The position numbers were made by a program, and so were the translations under genes. A DNA stretch of 64,000 nucleotides from Diplonema papillatum (taxonomy: Eukaryota; Euglenozoa; Diplonemea; Diplonemida; Diplonemidae). Below, piece by piece: positions 51,370 through 61,551 of this stretch (the stretch's first letter is position 1; each line of letters starts with the position of its first letter). The notes under the pieces are model-generated. The model saw only the letters and a program-made list of their open reading frames with translations, searched no databases and had not been told where the DNA came from. The stretch lies in the NCBI GenBank assembly GCA_030068145.1, contig JAPJBO010000636.1:62001-126000 (forward strand), read 5' to 3'.

Positions 51370-51780
51370 CGGGCTGACGCAGGCGAAGTACAGCTGCGTC
51401 TGTGACGAGTGCAAGGCGTCGGTCGCGCCGGCGACGAAGCGGTTCATGTGCGCGCTGTGCCCCAGCTACGCGACCGCTGCGAGGCTTGCTCCGGGGCGTG
51501 CGACGCGCGCTGAAAGAAACGCACAGGCATCCGTACCTCGTGCTGTCTGCGCCGTGGCAGGTGCAGCTGGGACCAACTAAGACAGCATCAGCGACTTCTT
51601 TTCAACGTAGTTAGACTGCGCCAAGTAGGTACCACGTACGGGTACCGGCCAAAATGTGCAATCACTCAACGAAGACTTTGCCTACAGTGCCGACGGACTC
51701 TTCACACCTGCGCACCCAGCACTCGTGGTCGGTCTTTTGCAGTAAACCAGCATCAACGACTTCTTTTTCTCGTTGTACGG
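51370..51780 (+). pseudogene. ZZ-gene 3' copy, second duplicate, with a decayed third tail
   Basis: 51370-51610 repeats the finger with the same inserted base plus further losses. 51605-51780 resembles the 3' flank again (CGGCCAAAATGTGCAA, GAAGACTTTGCCTACAGTGC, CTTCACACCTGCGCA) but with many changes. Confidence 0.65.
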
Positions 51781-51956
51781 ATGCAGCCAAAACGGCTGAT
51801 GCCAGCACCCTGTCTCGAAGAGTGCGCGAGCTGACTCTGGGCACATCGGAAATACCGGGCCACGGATGGAGCACCTCCACAGCCCACCCGTTGCGAGCAA
51901 AACGGGCGACCCCCCCCTACCTTCCCGGTAGCAATCAACAAACAGTATTCTTTTGA

Positions 51957-52092
51957 ATAAGCACCTGCTTTGTACGAATAAAAGACTCTCGGGGGGGAGG
52001 CCGCCAGGTGCAAAGAAGCACAGGGGAGGGAAAATGAGCCGCAGCCCGCACAAAGCTCAAGGACAGCTTGGTTTTAGTGGCGCGCGCAAGCA
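51957..52092 (+). repeat. Dispersed repeat A, degraded copy 5
   Basis: AATAAGCACCTGCTTTGTAC, GCCGCCAGGTGCAAAG, AGCCCGCACAAAGC and TTTTAGTGGCGCGCGCAAGC align with the body of repeat A. Confidence 0.5.
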
Positions 52093-52139
52093 CTCAGGAA
52101 AATGGCGATCCTCATTTTCTTCCACTGAATCGGATGGAC

Positions 52140-52526
52140 CAGGGGACTTTAGCTCTTTGTCTGACCGAGCAAAAAAGCCGGTTTCAGCCAAAAACCCGGT
52201 TTGGGGGCTCTGCGGTGCCTGCGGGTGTCTGAGTGCCTGGAACCGTCGCCCCGCGCACGTAAACAAGGGGACGGAGGGGGGTGGTGAGATATAAGCTTGC
52301 GGTGGTGGTGGTGCGCACGTCTATCAAACTACGGAGTGGCAAGTGAAAAGCTTCGAATTGCAGTGACACACCGTGACGCGCCATGTATCTGCAGTCACTG
52401 TACAGTACAGTACAGTACAGGGGCCACTTGAAGTCATAATTTATAAATTATTTTTATTTTTTTGAAAAACCGAAACCGGAAAAACCCAGTTCCTGAAACC
52501 GGGAAACCGGGTTTCCGAAGTCCCTG
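52140..52526. mobile_element. hAT-type MITE, copy 2, with 8-bp target duplication and an insertion
   Basis: Ends CAGGGGACTTTAGC and GAAGTCCCTG. Flanking 8-mers GGATGGAC (52132-52139) and GGACGGAC (52527-52534) differ at one base, as expected for an old hAT duplication. Compared with 28946-29132 it contains about 200 extra bases (about 52246-52449), including TGTACAGTACAGTACAG. Confidence 0.65.
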
Positions 52527-52979
52527 GGACGGACTCTTTCATCGATCGGTCAGCCTCTATGACTTGGGAAAGAAGACTTGTACTCACGTTCAAGAGGTTC
52601 CACTTGTAGTAGTTGTATTGGTTCTCTCCCCCCACAGCTGTCGTACTAAGCATTGCGTTCTGTAAAGTAGTAACTACGCACCGGGCGGCCCCTCCGAGTT
52701 TTAACTCTTTTTGCAGAACACCCAACAAAAGCCAACCCCGTGTGACAGTGAGGTCCGGTGGCCAACTGCGCCTCATTCCGACCAAACGTGCACTCTCGCG
52801 CCCTGGTTGAAGCCCCGCTGCGCAAGCTACCCGTTTTTCGCCTGGTTTGTCCTCAGACACAGACACGCTCTCTCTCCGCAGCACCATTTTGTTTCTCCGG
52901 CAGTATAACGGAAAACAGGCCTTTCGTAGTCGAATGCGAACGCGTCCGTTCTCTCTCCCCATTCCTTCGGCGGTACAGT

Positions 52980-53440
52980 GCGCACGCAGCATTTTGGTTG
53001 GTTGTCGTGAGCTCGCTGGTCCTTCGGCGGTACAGGGCGAAGTGCGCACGCAGCTTGGTTGGTTGTCGTGAGCTCGCCGAAGGACCAGCGAGTTGGTTGT
53101 CGTGGGCTCGCTGGTCCTTCGGCGGTACTGTCGCGAAGTGCGCACGCAGCCTTTTGGTTGGTTGTCGTGAGCTCGCTGGTCCTTCGGCGGTACAGGGCGA
53201 AGTGCGCACGCAGCTTGGTTGTCGTGAGCTCGCTGGTCCTTCGGCGGTACAGGGCGAAGTGCGCACGCAGCCTTTTGGTTGGTTGTCGTGAGCTCGCTGG
53301 TCCTTCGGCGGTACAGGGCGAAGTGCGCACGCAGCTTGGTTGTCGTGAGCTCGCTGGTCCTTCGGCGGTACAGGGCGAAGTGCGCACGCAGCTTGGTTGG
53401 TTGTCGTGAGCTCGCCGAAGGACCAGCGAGTTGGTTGTCG
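52980..53440. repeat. Minisatellite, about 62 bp x 7, with inverted segments
   Basis: Units of GGTTGTCGTGAGCTCGC, TGGTCCTTCGGCGGTAC and GGGCGAAGTGCGCACGCAG. At 53071 and 53413 the sequence GCCGAAGGACCAGCGAG is an inverted piece of the unit, so strong hairpins can form. Confidence 0.85.
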
Positions 53441-53759
53441 TGGAATCGCTGGGTCCGTTCTTTTGCGGTCCGTATTCTTTACTTAGGCCGGTCCAGTCCT
53501 ATCCCCTGGAACTGCGTCGCCTTGCCTCCGCTGTACTGTCAGCAGGGGCAATTCACGCCTCGACAGGGTCCCCCGAGTGGTACAAAACCTTTCGAGTGCT
53601 TCATCTCATCCGAGAAGATAGGCTCGTTATACATAGCGTACCGGTGCACCCCAGTTTAGCCCACGCCGTAGAAGGGGGCCGGGAAGGGAGAACCTCCACA
53701 ACGAAACGGATCTGCTATATCAGGAGCCTAGCGGGTAAGGCAGCAGAGTGGGCAACCTG

Positions 53760-54310
53760 AGGCATGACATAGAATCTAGTAAAAGCTTCCCTCCCAATCC
53801 CCTCTCACTGTCGCATACCACACACGGAGGTGAACCTCACAAGCACACAGGTCGAAAGACACCAATCTGTAGGCCCCGAACAGAGAAGATACGCTAGCGG
53901 GTAAGCAACCTGAGACATGGCTTAAAATCTAGTAAAAGCTTCCCTCCCCAATCCCCTCCCACTGTCGCATACCACACACGGAGGTGAACCTCACAAGCAC
54001 ACAGGTCGAAAGACACCAATCTGTAGGCCCCGAACAGAGAAGATACGCTAGCAGGAGCCTAGCGGGTAAGGCAGCAGAGTGGGCAACATGGCTGAAGCAT
54101 GAGTTAAAGTCTAGCCCGATACAGTAAGAGCACCCCTCCCCCAATCCCCTCCCACTGTCGCACACTACACGCGGAGGTGAACCTCACAAGCACACAGGTC
54201 GAAAGGCACCATCCGTAGGCCGCGAACAAAGAAGAATTCCAAAAATAAATAAAGTATACGCTCAGGAGCCTAGTGGCAAGACAGCAGAGGCAACCTGGCT
54301 GAAGCATGAG
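53760..54310 (+). repeat. Tandem leader-like block, about 3.5 units of 155-190 bp
   Basis: AGCTTCCCTCCCCAATCCCC, ACACGGAGGTGAACCTCACA, CACACAGGTCGAAAGACACC and CCCGAACAGAGAAGATACGC repeat from about 53780, 53935 and 54120, with a shorter version at 54300. The next two occurrences (54380 and 54900) are followed by real ATGs at 54456 and 55012. Confidence 0.7.
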
Positions 54311-54455
54311 TAAATGTCTAGCCCGATACTCTCCCATTCCCCTCCACTGTCACACACCACACACGAAGCTTTTGAACCTCACACGCACTCAGGTCGAAAG
54401 ACACCACAATCTGTACGCCGGGATCGTCCGAAACACGAATCAAAAAGAAAACAGA

Positions 54456-54743
54456 ATGTGCAACGACATCGGATGCGGGATTGTCGATGAGCGCATCGTA
54501 CTCTTCGGCGGCTGCATCGCGAGCTTGCTGTGCACGGTCGTGGTGGTGTCCCAGGCGTGCTGGAAGCCGCCGTGGCGCCCGGCGGAGCTGATCTGCGTGG
54601 CTGGCCCCGGCGGCAAAGACGGCCTGCGCCCCTTGCTCGCTGGCCCGGGCCAACCCGCCCAGCAGCACACCCAGCGCGAGGCCCCGACGCCGAAGCTCCG
54701 GCCGTCCGCCGGCGAATCCCCCCAGCAACGGGTCCACGGATAA
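54456..54743 (+). CDS. Truncated paralogue of the single-pass membrane protein
   Basis: 95 residues. The first 70 are nearly identical to the gene at 55012 (MCNDIGCGIVDERIVLFGGC, then the membrane segment and WRPAELICV). It then reads REAPTPKLRPSAGESPQQRV and stops, so the long disordered region is lost. The membrane helix is intact and the leader region is shared, so it could still be expressed as a short membrane protein, or be a pseudogene. Confidence 0.5.
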   Translation: MCNDIGCGIVDERIVLFGGCIASLLCTVVVVSQACWKPPWRPAELICVAGPGGKDGLRPLLAGPGQPAQQHTQREAPTPKLRPSAGESPQQRVHG

Positions 54744-55011
54744 ACAGGAGGAGCTGCCGGCGATAGTTAAAGTGTAGTCCGAGCAAAAGCTTACCCCCCA
54801 CCCAATCCCTTCCTCGCGAAGAAGACTCCCATATCATCAAACATACATGAAAGACAAGATTCTGCCCGAACACTGAACTAAGATTTTCTCCCCACTGTCA
54901 TACACACACGAGAAGCTGAACCTCACACGTACACAGGTCGAGAGACACCAATCTGTCTCCCCATTCGGGATCGTCGGAAACACAAAACAAGAAGAAAATA
55001 GAAAAAAAAAC

Positions 55012-57174
55012 ATGTGCAGCGACATCGGATGCGGGATCGTCGATGAGCGCATTGTACTCTTCGGCGGCTGCATCGCGAGCTTGCTGTGCACGGTCGTGGT
55101 GGTGTCCCTAGCGTGCTGGAAGCCGTGGCGCCCGGCGGAGCTGATCTGCGTGGCAGCTGGCCCCGGCGGCAAAGACGGCCTGCGCCCCTTGCTCGCGGGC
55201 CCGGGCCAACCCGCCCAGCAGCACACCCAGCGCGAGGCGCCGGCGCCGAACCCGACGCCGAAGCTCCGGCCGTCCGCCGGCGAATCCCCCGCACACAGCA
55301 ACAGCTCCGCGGCGAAACGGGAGCCGCCGCCTGCGCCGTGCAGCCAGAAGGGCACCCCTCACGGAGGCCCCTCCTCCGGCGTGTCGAAGCCTGCCCAGCG
55401 GCCTCATTTCGAGGTAGGGTCTCGTGGACCGACCGCGACGCCGGCGGCGGCGCCGAAGCCGTCGTCGCCGACGCAGCAGAGCAGCAGCGGCAGTTGCGCA
55501 GCGACCCACCGAGACCTCTCCAGCGCATTGAAGCCGCGTGGTTGTGAGGCAGCCGGCGCGAAGGAACCCGTCGCCGCACCGGGAACCCGGGGCGAAATGC
55601 CGCCCCTGTTGAACCTGGGGGAAGAGGGTGGGGGTGCAGGGACCGGTGTGTTGGACGCGCCGAAGCTGCATCCCAAGCCGCCGCCGACGCCGCAGCAGCC
55701 GGCAGCGGACGATGTGGGCAGCGTGCCCTGGGCGGGCGGCCGCCAGCGGCGGTCGAACACGCTGGTGGATTTGCCTTCCCCAGACGCCCGCCGCGCCTGT
55801 GCGGTTCCGCGGAAAGTTTCAGGCTCGGCGCAGCCGCCGCGGCTGCGGAGCCTCTCCCTTCCGGGATCGTCGGTCGTCGTTTCCCCCAACCGGTCCGGAA
55901 CCGCGACGACCACCGGCCTGTCGCTGACCCCGCTGCGCCGCGGAGCGCCCACCCCGCCGTCCTTCGACCTGGGCAGCCAGCTTTTCCGTCTCCCCGACTT
56001 CAGCCCCGCCGCAGGAACCCGAAACCTTCGCCCGGCCTCCTCGTCGGAAGGTCTCGATGCCCGGCGGCGGCAGCCGTCGTTCGACTTGGATAGCTCGCTT
56101 TTCGCGGGTGGCGGCGGCGGTGGTGGTGGCGACGGACAGGATCCGCCGTGGCAGCGGCAGGGAGGAGGCCGCGAAGGCCACCTCCGCCTTCCGGGGAACG
56201 TCGCCTCCTTCGACTCCGAAGGCACGCGCCCCCGCCGCGACCCTTTCGCCGGGGGTGACGACGGGGAGTCGGCAGAGGGCGATCCCTTCGACTGGACGCG
56301 GAAGGACGCGCCTTCTCGGCGGAGCCGCAACGCTTCCTTCCTCGGCGGCACCAGGCCCGGGGACAGGGCGGAAGACCCGATCGTCGTCAACGGGGGTGCA
56401 GCCTACCCCCGGCGCTCGAGGGATGCGTCGCGAACAGAGCCGGTGCCACCGCAAGGGATCGAAGAATCGCTCGAGCGCAGCAACCCGCCAGCCCTCGAAT
56501 GGCACCCCGGGGAAGAAAACTTCCCTGCCTCCGACACCCCCCACGCCCAGCTCCGGCAGACTCAGGGGCCTCCGAAGCGCCCCGGTTGGATCCCGCAAGC
56601 GCCGCGGCGGAAGAGCGTCACGTCCATCGCCGACAGCCCGCGCGGGTCTCCTCTACGGGTGACGCGGCAGCCGCAGGGGAGGGCGACGAGTCGGACGGTT
56701 CCGGACGGGGGGCTTCCCGGCGGGCGCGGGTTGACGAGGGGGGATGCGGCGGCGTTTTACGATGAAGACGGGCTGCCGACGTCGCCGACGGCGGCGTTCT
56801 ACCCCCAGGGTGAGCAGTTGCCCGTCCAAGACGGCGCCCGGAGCAGCAGGCCCCGGAGCCGGCGCGCCCGCTCGCTGGTGTACTCGTCGCCGGGTCGCTC
56901 GATGTCGCGGGGGAGGCAGCCGTCGGTTTCGGCGCCGCGAGTGCTGCCCGACCAGCGGCAACAGCAGCAGCAGCAGCAGCAGCCGAACCGCCGCCGGCAC
57001 AGCAACGCGGCGGCGCCGTTCGACCGCGTCAAAGGCGGGCTCCGCCAGGGCGCCTTCAGCCAACCGGGGATGGTCGTCGGCAGCCGGCGGTCCTCGCAGC
57101 CGCCGCCGCTCGAGTTCAGCAACCCGCTGGCGCGATCGCACTCCGACAGAGAGGTGCTGGCAAGGCACTTTTAG
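55012..57174 (+). CDS. Single-pass membrane protein with a long disordered Pro/Ser/Arg-rich tail
   Basis: 720 residues from a clear ATG. No signal peptide; one membrane helix at about 14-36 (IVLFGGCIASLLCTVVVVS), probably a signal anchor. The rest is low-complexity and rich in Pro, Ser, Arg and Gly with many PxxP motifs. It has repeated short motifs PSFDLGSQLF (about 315), PSFDLDSSLF (about 355), ASFDSEG (about 398), DPFDW (about 424) and NASFLGG, and a Gln run near 650. FDL/DPF-type motifs can bind endocytic adaptors, and PxxP can bind SH3 domains; both are only suggestions. The upstream leader (GGGATCGTCGGAAACAC about 45 bp before ATG) is shared with its truncated paralogue. GC-rich coding contrasts with the flanks. 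Confidence 0.7.
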   Translation: MCSDIGCGIVDERIVLFGGCIASLLCTVVVVSLACWKPWRPAELICVAAGPGGKDGLRPLLAGPGQPAQQHTQREAPAPNPTPKLRPSAGESPAHSNSSAAKREPPPAPCSQKGTPHGGPSSGVSKPAQRPHFEVGSRGPTATPAAAPKPSSPTQQSSSGSCAATHRDLSSALKPRGCEAAGAKEPVAAPGTRGEMPPLLNLGEEGGGAGTGVLDAPKLHPKPPPTPQQPAADDVGSVPWAGGRQRRSNTLVDLPSPDARRACAVPRKVSGSAQPPRLRSLSLPGSSVVVSPNRSGTATTTGLSLTPLRRGAPTPPSFDLGSQLFRLPDFSPAAGTRNLRPASSSEGLDARRRQPSFDLDSSLFAGGGGGGGGDGQDPPWQRQGGGREGHLRLPGNVASFDSEGTRPRRDPFAGGDDGESAEGDPFDWTRKDAPSRRSRNASFLGGTRPGDRAEDPIVVNGGAAYPRRSRDASRTEPVPPQGIEESLERSNPPALEWHPGEENFPASDTPHAQLRQTQGPPKRPGWIPQAPRRKSVTSIADSPRGSPLRVTRQPQGRATSRTVPDGGLPGGRGLTRGDAAAFYDEDGLPTSPTAAFYPQGEQLPVQDGARSSRPRSRRARSLVYSSPGRSMSRGRQPSVSAPRVLPDQRQQQQQQQQPNRRRHSNAAAPFDRVKGGLRQGAFSQPGMVVGSRRSSQPPPLEFSNPLARSHSDREVLARHF

Positions 57175-57345
57175 TGAAGCATTCCAACACACATTCCACC
57201 TACAAACACACACACACACAAACGGTGCGTATCGTGTAAAGAAGACGACCACCCCCAGCAACCTGGTGCGCGGTCGTTGCCAGGCGCTATCTATCGACGA
57301 TCCTCACAGCCGTCGCTGCCGTGCACACACGCCGTGTCATAGTAT

Positions 57346-58362
57346 AATTATGACAAGTTCTGTACGTGTGCCTGGTGAAGCCGGAGAAAGATGCTCCCAG
57401 ACGTGCCCGTGATAGAACAAGAAGCTTGCTTTCAAGCGTTTTGCTCCTCAGTGTCCACGAGACCTTCGTTACATTTCATGTGTTAACAGCACTGGGTCCT
57501 GCGAATGAGTAGTTGTCAGCGTGCTACATGCAAGCTTACCAGAACTCATATTATCATATGGCACTCTGTACGGGTGCCCTGTGGCCGGAGAAAGATACAC
57601 CCAGTGATTCACTACGCGCGCAATGGAACCAGAAGCTTGCTTTCGAGCGTTTTGCGCTCCTCAGTGTCAACGAGACCTTCGTAATATTTCTTGTGTTAAC
57701 AGTGCATTAGTAGTGTGGAAGCTACAGGCAAGCTTACCAGTAGTTGGATCCAGAGCTCAGGTTGCAAGGTGGCCCAGTTTGCTGGGCATCAGCGTACTGC
57801 TGGTATTCAGAAGGCTGGGATCAACCCCTCGCATCAAGACCTGTGCTCTATGAACGGTGGTAATGGTGCCTTGCAAGTAATCTCTTCATCGGGATGAAAG
57901 CGCTTACGCGTACACCATACGCATACGGGTCGACCACCGATGTTACTGTGAACAAACCAGCGTGCCCAAAGCAGGCGTTCGCCGTGAATGATAAAGCATG
58001 GAATAACAAGGGATCGATTCTCTCGACTCTTTTTGTTGGTCTCTTAACCCGAGAAGGAATAATCAAAACGAAGTTCTTAGCGGTTCTCTTTTGAGCTTTC
58101 GAAGCTACAGTCTCTCGGAAGCTACAGGCAAGCTTACCAGAGCTCATATTATCATTATGGCACTCTGTACGGGTGCCCTGTGGCCGGAGAAAGATACACC
58201 CAGTGATTCACTACGCGCGCAATGGAACCAGAAGCTTGCTTTCGAGCGTTTTGCGCTCCTCAGTTTTTTTTTTTTTTTTCAGTGTCAACGAGACCTTCGT
58301 AATATTTCTTGTGTTAACAGTGCTTTAGTAGTGTGGAAGTAAGTTACAGGCAAGCTTACCAG
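57346..58362 (+). repeat. Tandem array, about 200 bp x 3, interrupted by an 18S piece
   Basis: Units at 57346-57541 (diverged), 57542-57740 and 58140-58362, each running from ACTCATATTATCAT through GTGCCCTGTGGCCGGAG and CGAGCGTTTTGCGCTCCTCA to TGTGTTAACAGTG and CAAGCTTACCAG. The third holds a T18 insertion. The last unit continues into the end of repeat D. Confidence 0.8.
57741..58095 (+). rRNA. 18S rRNA fragment, 355 bp, inside the tandem array
   Basis: Reads identically by eye to 41968-42322 of the long 18S segment (TAGTTGGATCCAGAGC to GCGGTTCTCTTTTGAG). It sits exactly at a unit boundary: CAAGCTTACCAG precedes it and a partial unit end (GAAGCTACAGG, CAAGCTTACCAG) follows it. Confidence 0.95.
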
Positions 58363-58399
58363 AACTGGTGAGATCCTTTGCACACAAACCAAAAGAAAG

Positions 58400-60110
58400 C
58401 GCCGTTCTAAAGTTTTCCCGTCTGGAGCCGACCAGCCCTTTTTCTTGTAGACCACTCTTTTTTCTTTTGGGCTTAGATGTCGAGTCTCAGCGTTGTTTTC
58501 TTTGTGTACTAGAAAGTGTCACGTCGTAAGGTTCCCGCCCCCCCCCAGGCATCTTGTTAAGAACCATCCATCCATCCATCAGCCGGCTGACCCCCCCCCC
58601 CCTCCCTGCCAAAAGTGGGCCCACAAAAACTTTCCAAAGTGTGGTATTTGGGGTATTTGGGGCAAAAAAAAATTTTTTTTTTTTCTGACCGCCCACCGTG
58701 GTGACCACCTTAGAGTGTGACAGGTAGCGTCTCCCCCCTCCACAGTGAAAATAGCCTGCAGCTGCTCATGAGGGGGGGGATTTTGACCATTTCACCTTAG
58801 AGAATTTGACCACCCAGCCTCCAAGGCAACTGCACTGTAGAGGGGGGGGGGGGGGGGGGGCAGGGGGCGCACTAAGGATTGGGGGGTGCAACGGGCAACG
58901 TCAACGTCTGCTAAATTTGGAAGGGGGGGGGGGGGGTCCTGTTTGGTGCACCTGGTGGCCGGGGACCCCCCCACCCTTTTTTCCGGGGACCCCCTTAAAC
59001 GCGCTCTTTCGCGATGGATCTTTCCACTCCGTCCTCGGTTCGTCTGTGAGGCCTGAAATTTGACGTGCAAAACACAGGCTGAAACCGGGAAAATCTGCCC
59101 TTTCGTGGTTTTCTTGGTGCCGTTGTTTCGAAACTCTCTAAGTACGTTTCCCAGCGGATTTGCCTGAAAAACAGCTTTTGGGGGGTATTGGCATTTTGGG
59201 GAAAGCACATGGTAAATCGGCCAAATTTGCTCGAATTTTCACTTTTTGGGCCAATTTTCCAGATTTTGGCTGATTTTTGAGTGCACTGCAGGAATCTTGG
59301 TTTTCGGGGAAACTGACTTTGCTCAAAAGTTGCTAAGTACATTTCCCTGCCAAAAAAGTGCAGGAAAACATTTTGGTGGGGATTGACCATTTTTTCCGCA
59401 AAAGTGGGTTTCGATTTCAAAAACGAGGAGAACGGATTCATCTGGAGGAAACGGAGTACCCACTCGGCACCGGGGGGTCTGGGAAACACCCCAAAAACAG
59501 CCCCCAAAACGACCCCCCCCCCAAAAGGGGGGTGCAACGTGCAACGGGGGCAACGTCCCTTAGTGCGCACCCTGGGGGGGGGGGTCTGGTTTATCCGGCC
59601 ATCCGGCCAAAGTGGCTGATCCTTAACAAGAGCGCTGCCCCCCCCCCCCCTCCTTGTTTTTTTTATAGTAGAACCGTCGTCCTGAAGGGAGCATTTCCGG
59701 AACAACGCCTGCACATAAGAAGAGGAGACGAAATCAAGGAAGAAGTGCTAATACACAGCCTCCGCCTTACGAACAGACCAGTAGAGGTTAGTTCCCTGTA
59801 CTCGCGAGGAACAAGTATCTTAACCCGTAGTTGATACTGTGTGCCCACTGGTTCGTTTGTCCGCGCAAGGCCCTAACACCGGAAACGTTCTGGGTTGCTT
59901 TTCATTGTTATCCCTTGTGCATTTCAGTCTTTATTTTTCTTGCTTCGGCAGGATCCAGTCGTTCAACGTTCATCCAGCGATGCTTTCCCGTTGACTGACC
60001 ACACAGCTGTTCCACGGGAGTTTCTGCTCTTCGTATTGTCTGACGAGAACTGCCTTGAAGAAAGGAAGAAGTAAGAAGACACGTCTTTAACTGATATCAC
60101 TAGCGCAAAA
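58400..60110. other. Gene-free stretch with G/C runs and a diverged repeat pair
   Basis: Several runs of 10-18 G or C. GGGGGGTGCAACG then GGCAACGTC occurs at 58887 and 59531, and TAAGGATTGGGG / CCCTTAGTGCGCACCC suggest an inverted pair about 600 bp apart. 58655-58720 resembles 5700-5770. No coding region is supported. Confidence 0.35.
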
Positions 60111-60524
60111 GAATGTTGAGTGGCTGCCTAACCCGGAGAAACGAGCTTGGGCGAGGTCACCTTCCTCGGGCGGTTACGGGAGGGTGGGAAACCGTGACTG
60201 TTTCTTTGAACCAACCCCACCCTGAAGGCTGTGTGAAGTTCTCTTATCGATCTGTAGCGATGCAGGTTATCGCTACAGATTCTTTGCATTCTAAACCAAA
60301 ACTCTTACCGACTTCTCGTGGTGCATCAAGTGAAACTGAGTGTGTGAGAGGCAGCAGGACACGCTGTCCGTCGGATTGCTGTTCGTACATGTTTCAGGGG
60401 TTCGGGGCCCGGCTTCGATTTTAGGGACCACCGATGGTGATACAAGCACAGCGGGGATGGATCTGGATGGCCAGTTCGGTTTAAATCGGGCGGAAACACT
60501 TTCGGCTGGCAGGAGCAAGTTAGC

Positions 60525-60830
60525 TGCAAAAGACGACGAACCTTCTGGTTAGTTAGTTGGTCAGAGCTGAAGCCACCTGTCTGCGGCGATCTTCAAGGCG
60601 ACGACCACTTCTGGTTAGTCAACTGAAAGTTACTTGTCTGCGGCGATCTTCAAGGCGACGAAACTTCTGCTAGTCAACTGAAAATCCCTTGGATCTTCAT
60701 GGCGACGACACTTCTGGCTAGTCAACTGTCTGCGGCGATCGACGGACCTTCTGGCCAGTCTGTGAATCAGAGAACTGAACTCACCTGTCTGCAACGATAC
60801 TCGAGACGACGAAACTTCTGGCTAGCGGAA
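60525..60830. repeat. Degenerate tandem repeat, about 60 bp x 5
   Basis: Units carrying GACGAAACTTCTGGTTAG, TCAACTGAAAG, TCACCTGTCTGCGGCGATC and TTCAAGGCGACG with many changes. Confidence 0.65.
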
Positions 60831-60972
60831 CTGCGGGAGATACATGGTACTTGCGAGAAGGTTGGGGAAAAAGAACCCTGTGGAGTCGCTTTGGGGGAAA
60901 GGGCGGGTGGGCAATCTTCTAGGAGAAAACAACCCAAAGTGGAAATTAACCTGTAGGTGCTTGGTCGGAGTT

Positions 60973-61113
60973 GGGACCCGAACTATGCCTGGATAGGACG
61001 AAACCGGGGGAAACCCTGGTGGAGGTCGTCCGTTGCGGTGTTGACGTGCGAATCGCTCGCCAAAGCTGGGTATAGGGGCGAAAAACCCATCGAATCATCT
61101 AGTAGCTGGTTCA
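60973..61113 (+). rRNA. 28S rRNA fragment (domain II)
   Basis: GGGACCCGAACTATGCCTGG, ATAGGACGAAACCGGGGG, GGTATAGGGGCGAAAAACCC and ATCATCTAGTAGCTGGTTC correspond to 8058-8192. AAGATGGTG after CCCG is deleted and other bases differ, so it is decayed. Confidence 0.85.
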
Positions 61114-61330
61114 CTCACGAGAGAAGCGCACCTGTTGTTTTGCTTGGCCACCGTGCGCGGGATCTGGAAGGCCGTCGCGACGGCCATCTAGGCGTGGGCA
61201 GTGTGGGGCACGCCGCTTTGCGGAGTGAGCCGGTGCTTTCGTTGATGGATGCTGAACGCGGGCGCAGCAAGTCCTGACAGGCTCCCCTAGGCTCCTGCCT
61301 GCTTCAGCCAGTGCAACGGGGTCGCTTATT

Positions 61331-61441
61331 GCGTGACCCCGACGGGAGTCCTATATTGCGTGGCCCCGATGGGGAAGTCCTATATTGCGTGACCCCGACG
61401 GGGAAGTCCTATATTGCGTGACCCCGACGGGGAAGTCCTAG
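61331..61441. repeat. 29-bp minisatellite, 4 units
   Basis: Units of ATTGCGTGACCCCGACGGGG and AAGTCCTAT, ending 110 bp upstream of the chitinase ATG. Confidence 0.85.
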
Positions 61442-61551
61442 AGGAAGAGCAGACGAACGACAGAACGGGCCGTCCACTTTGAACCCACCACAGGTACTTA
61501 CACGACGCACACAAAGAGAGCAACACAAAGGGAGAAGAACAGAGGCAAGAG

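Noticed and set aside
52827-53387. Minus-strand frames with repeated RRRTSELTTT
   Set aside because: They translate the 62-bp minisatellite.
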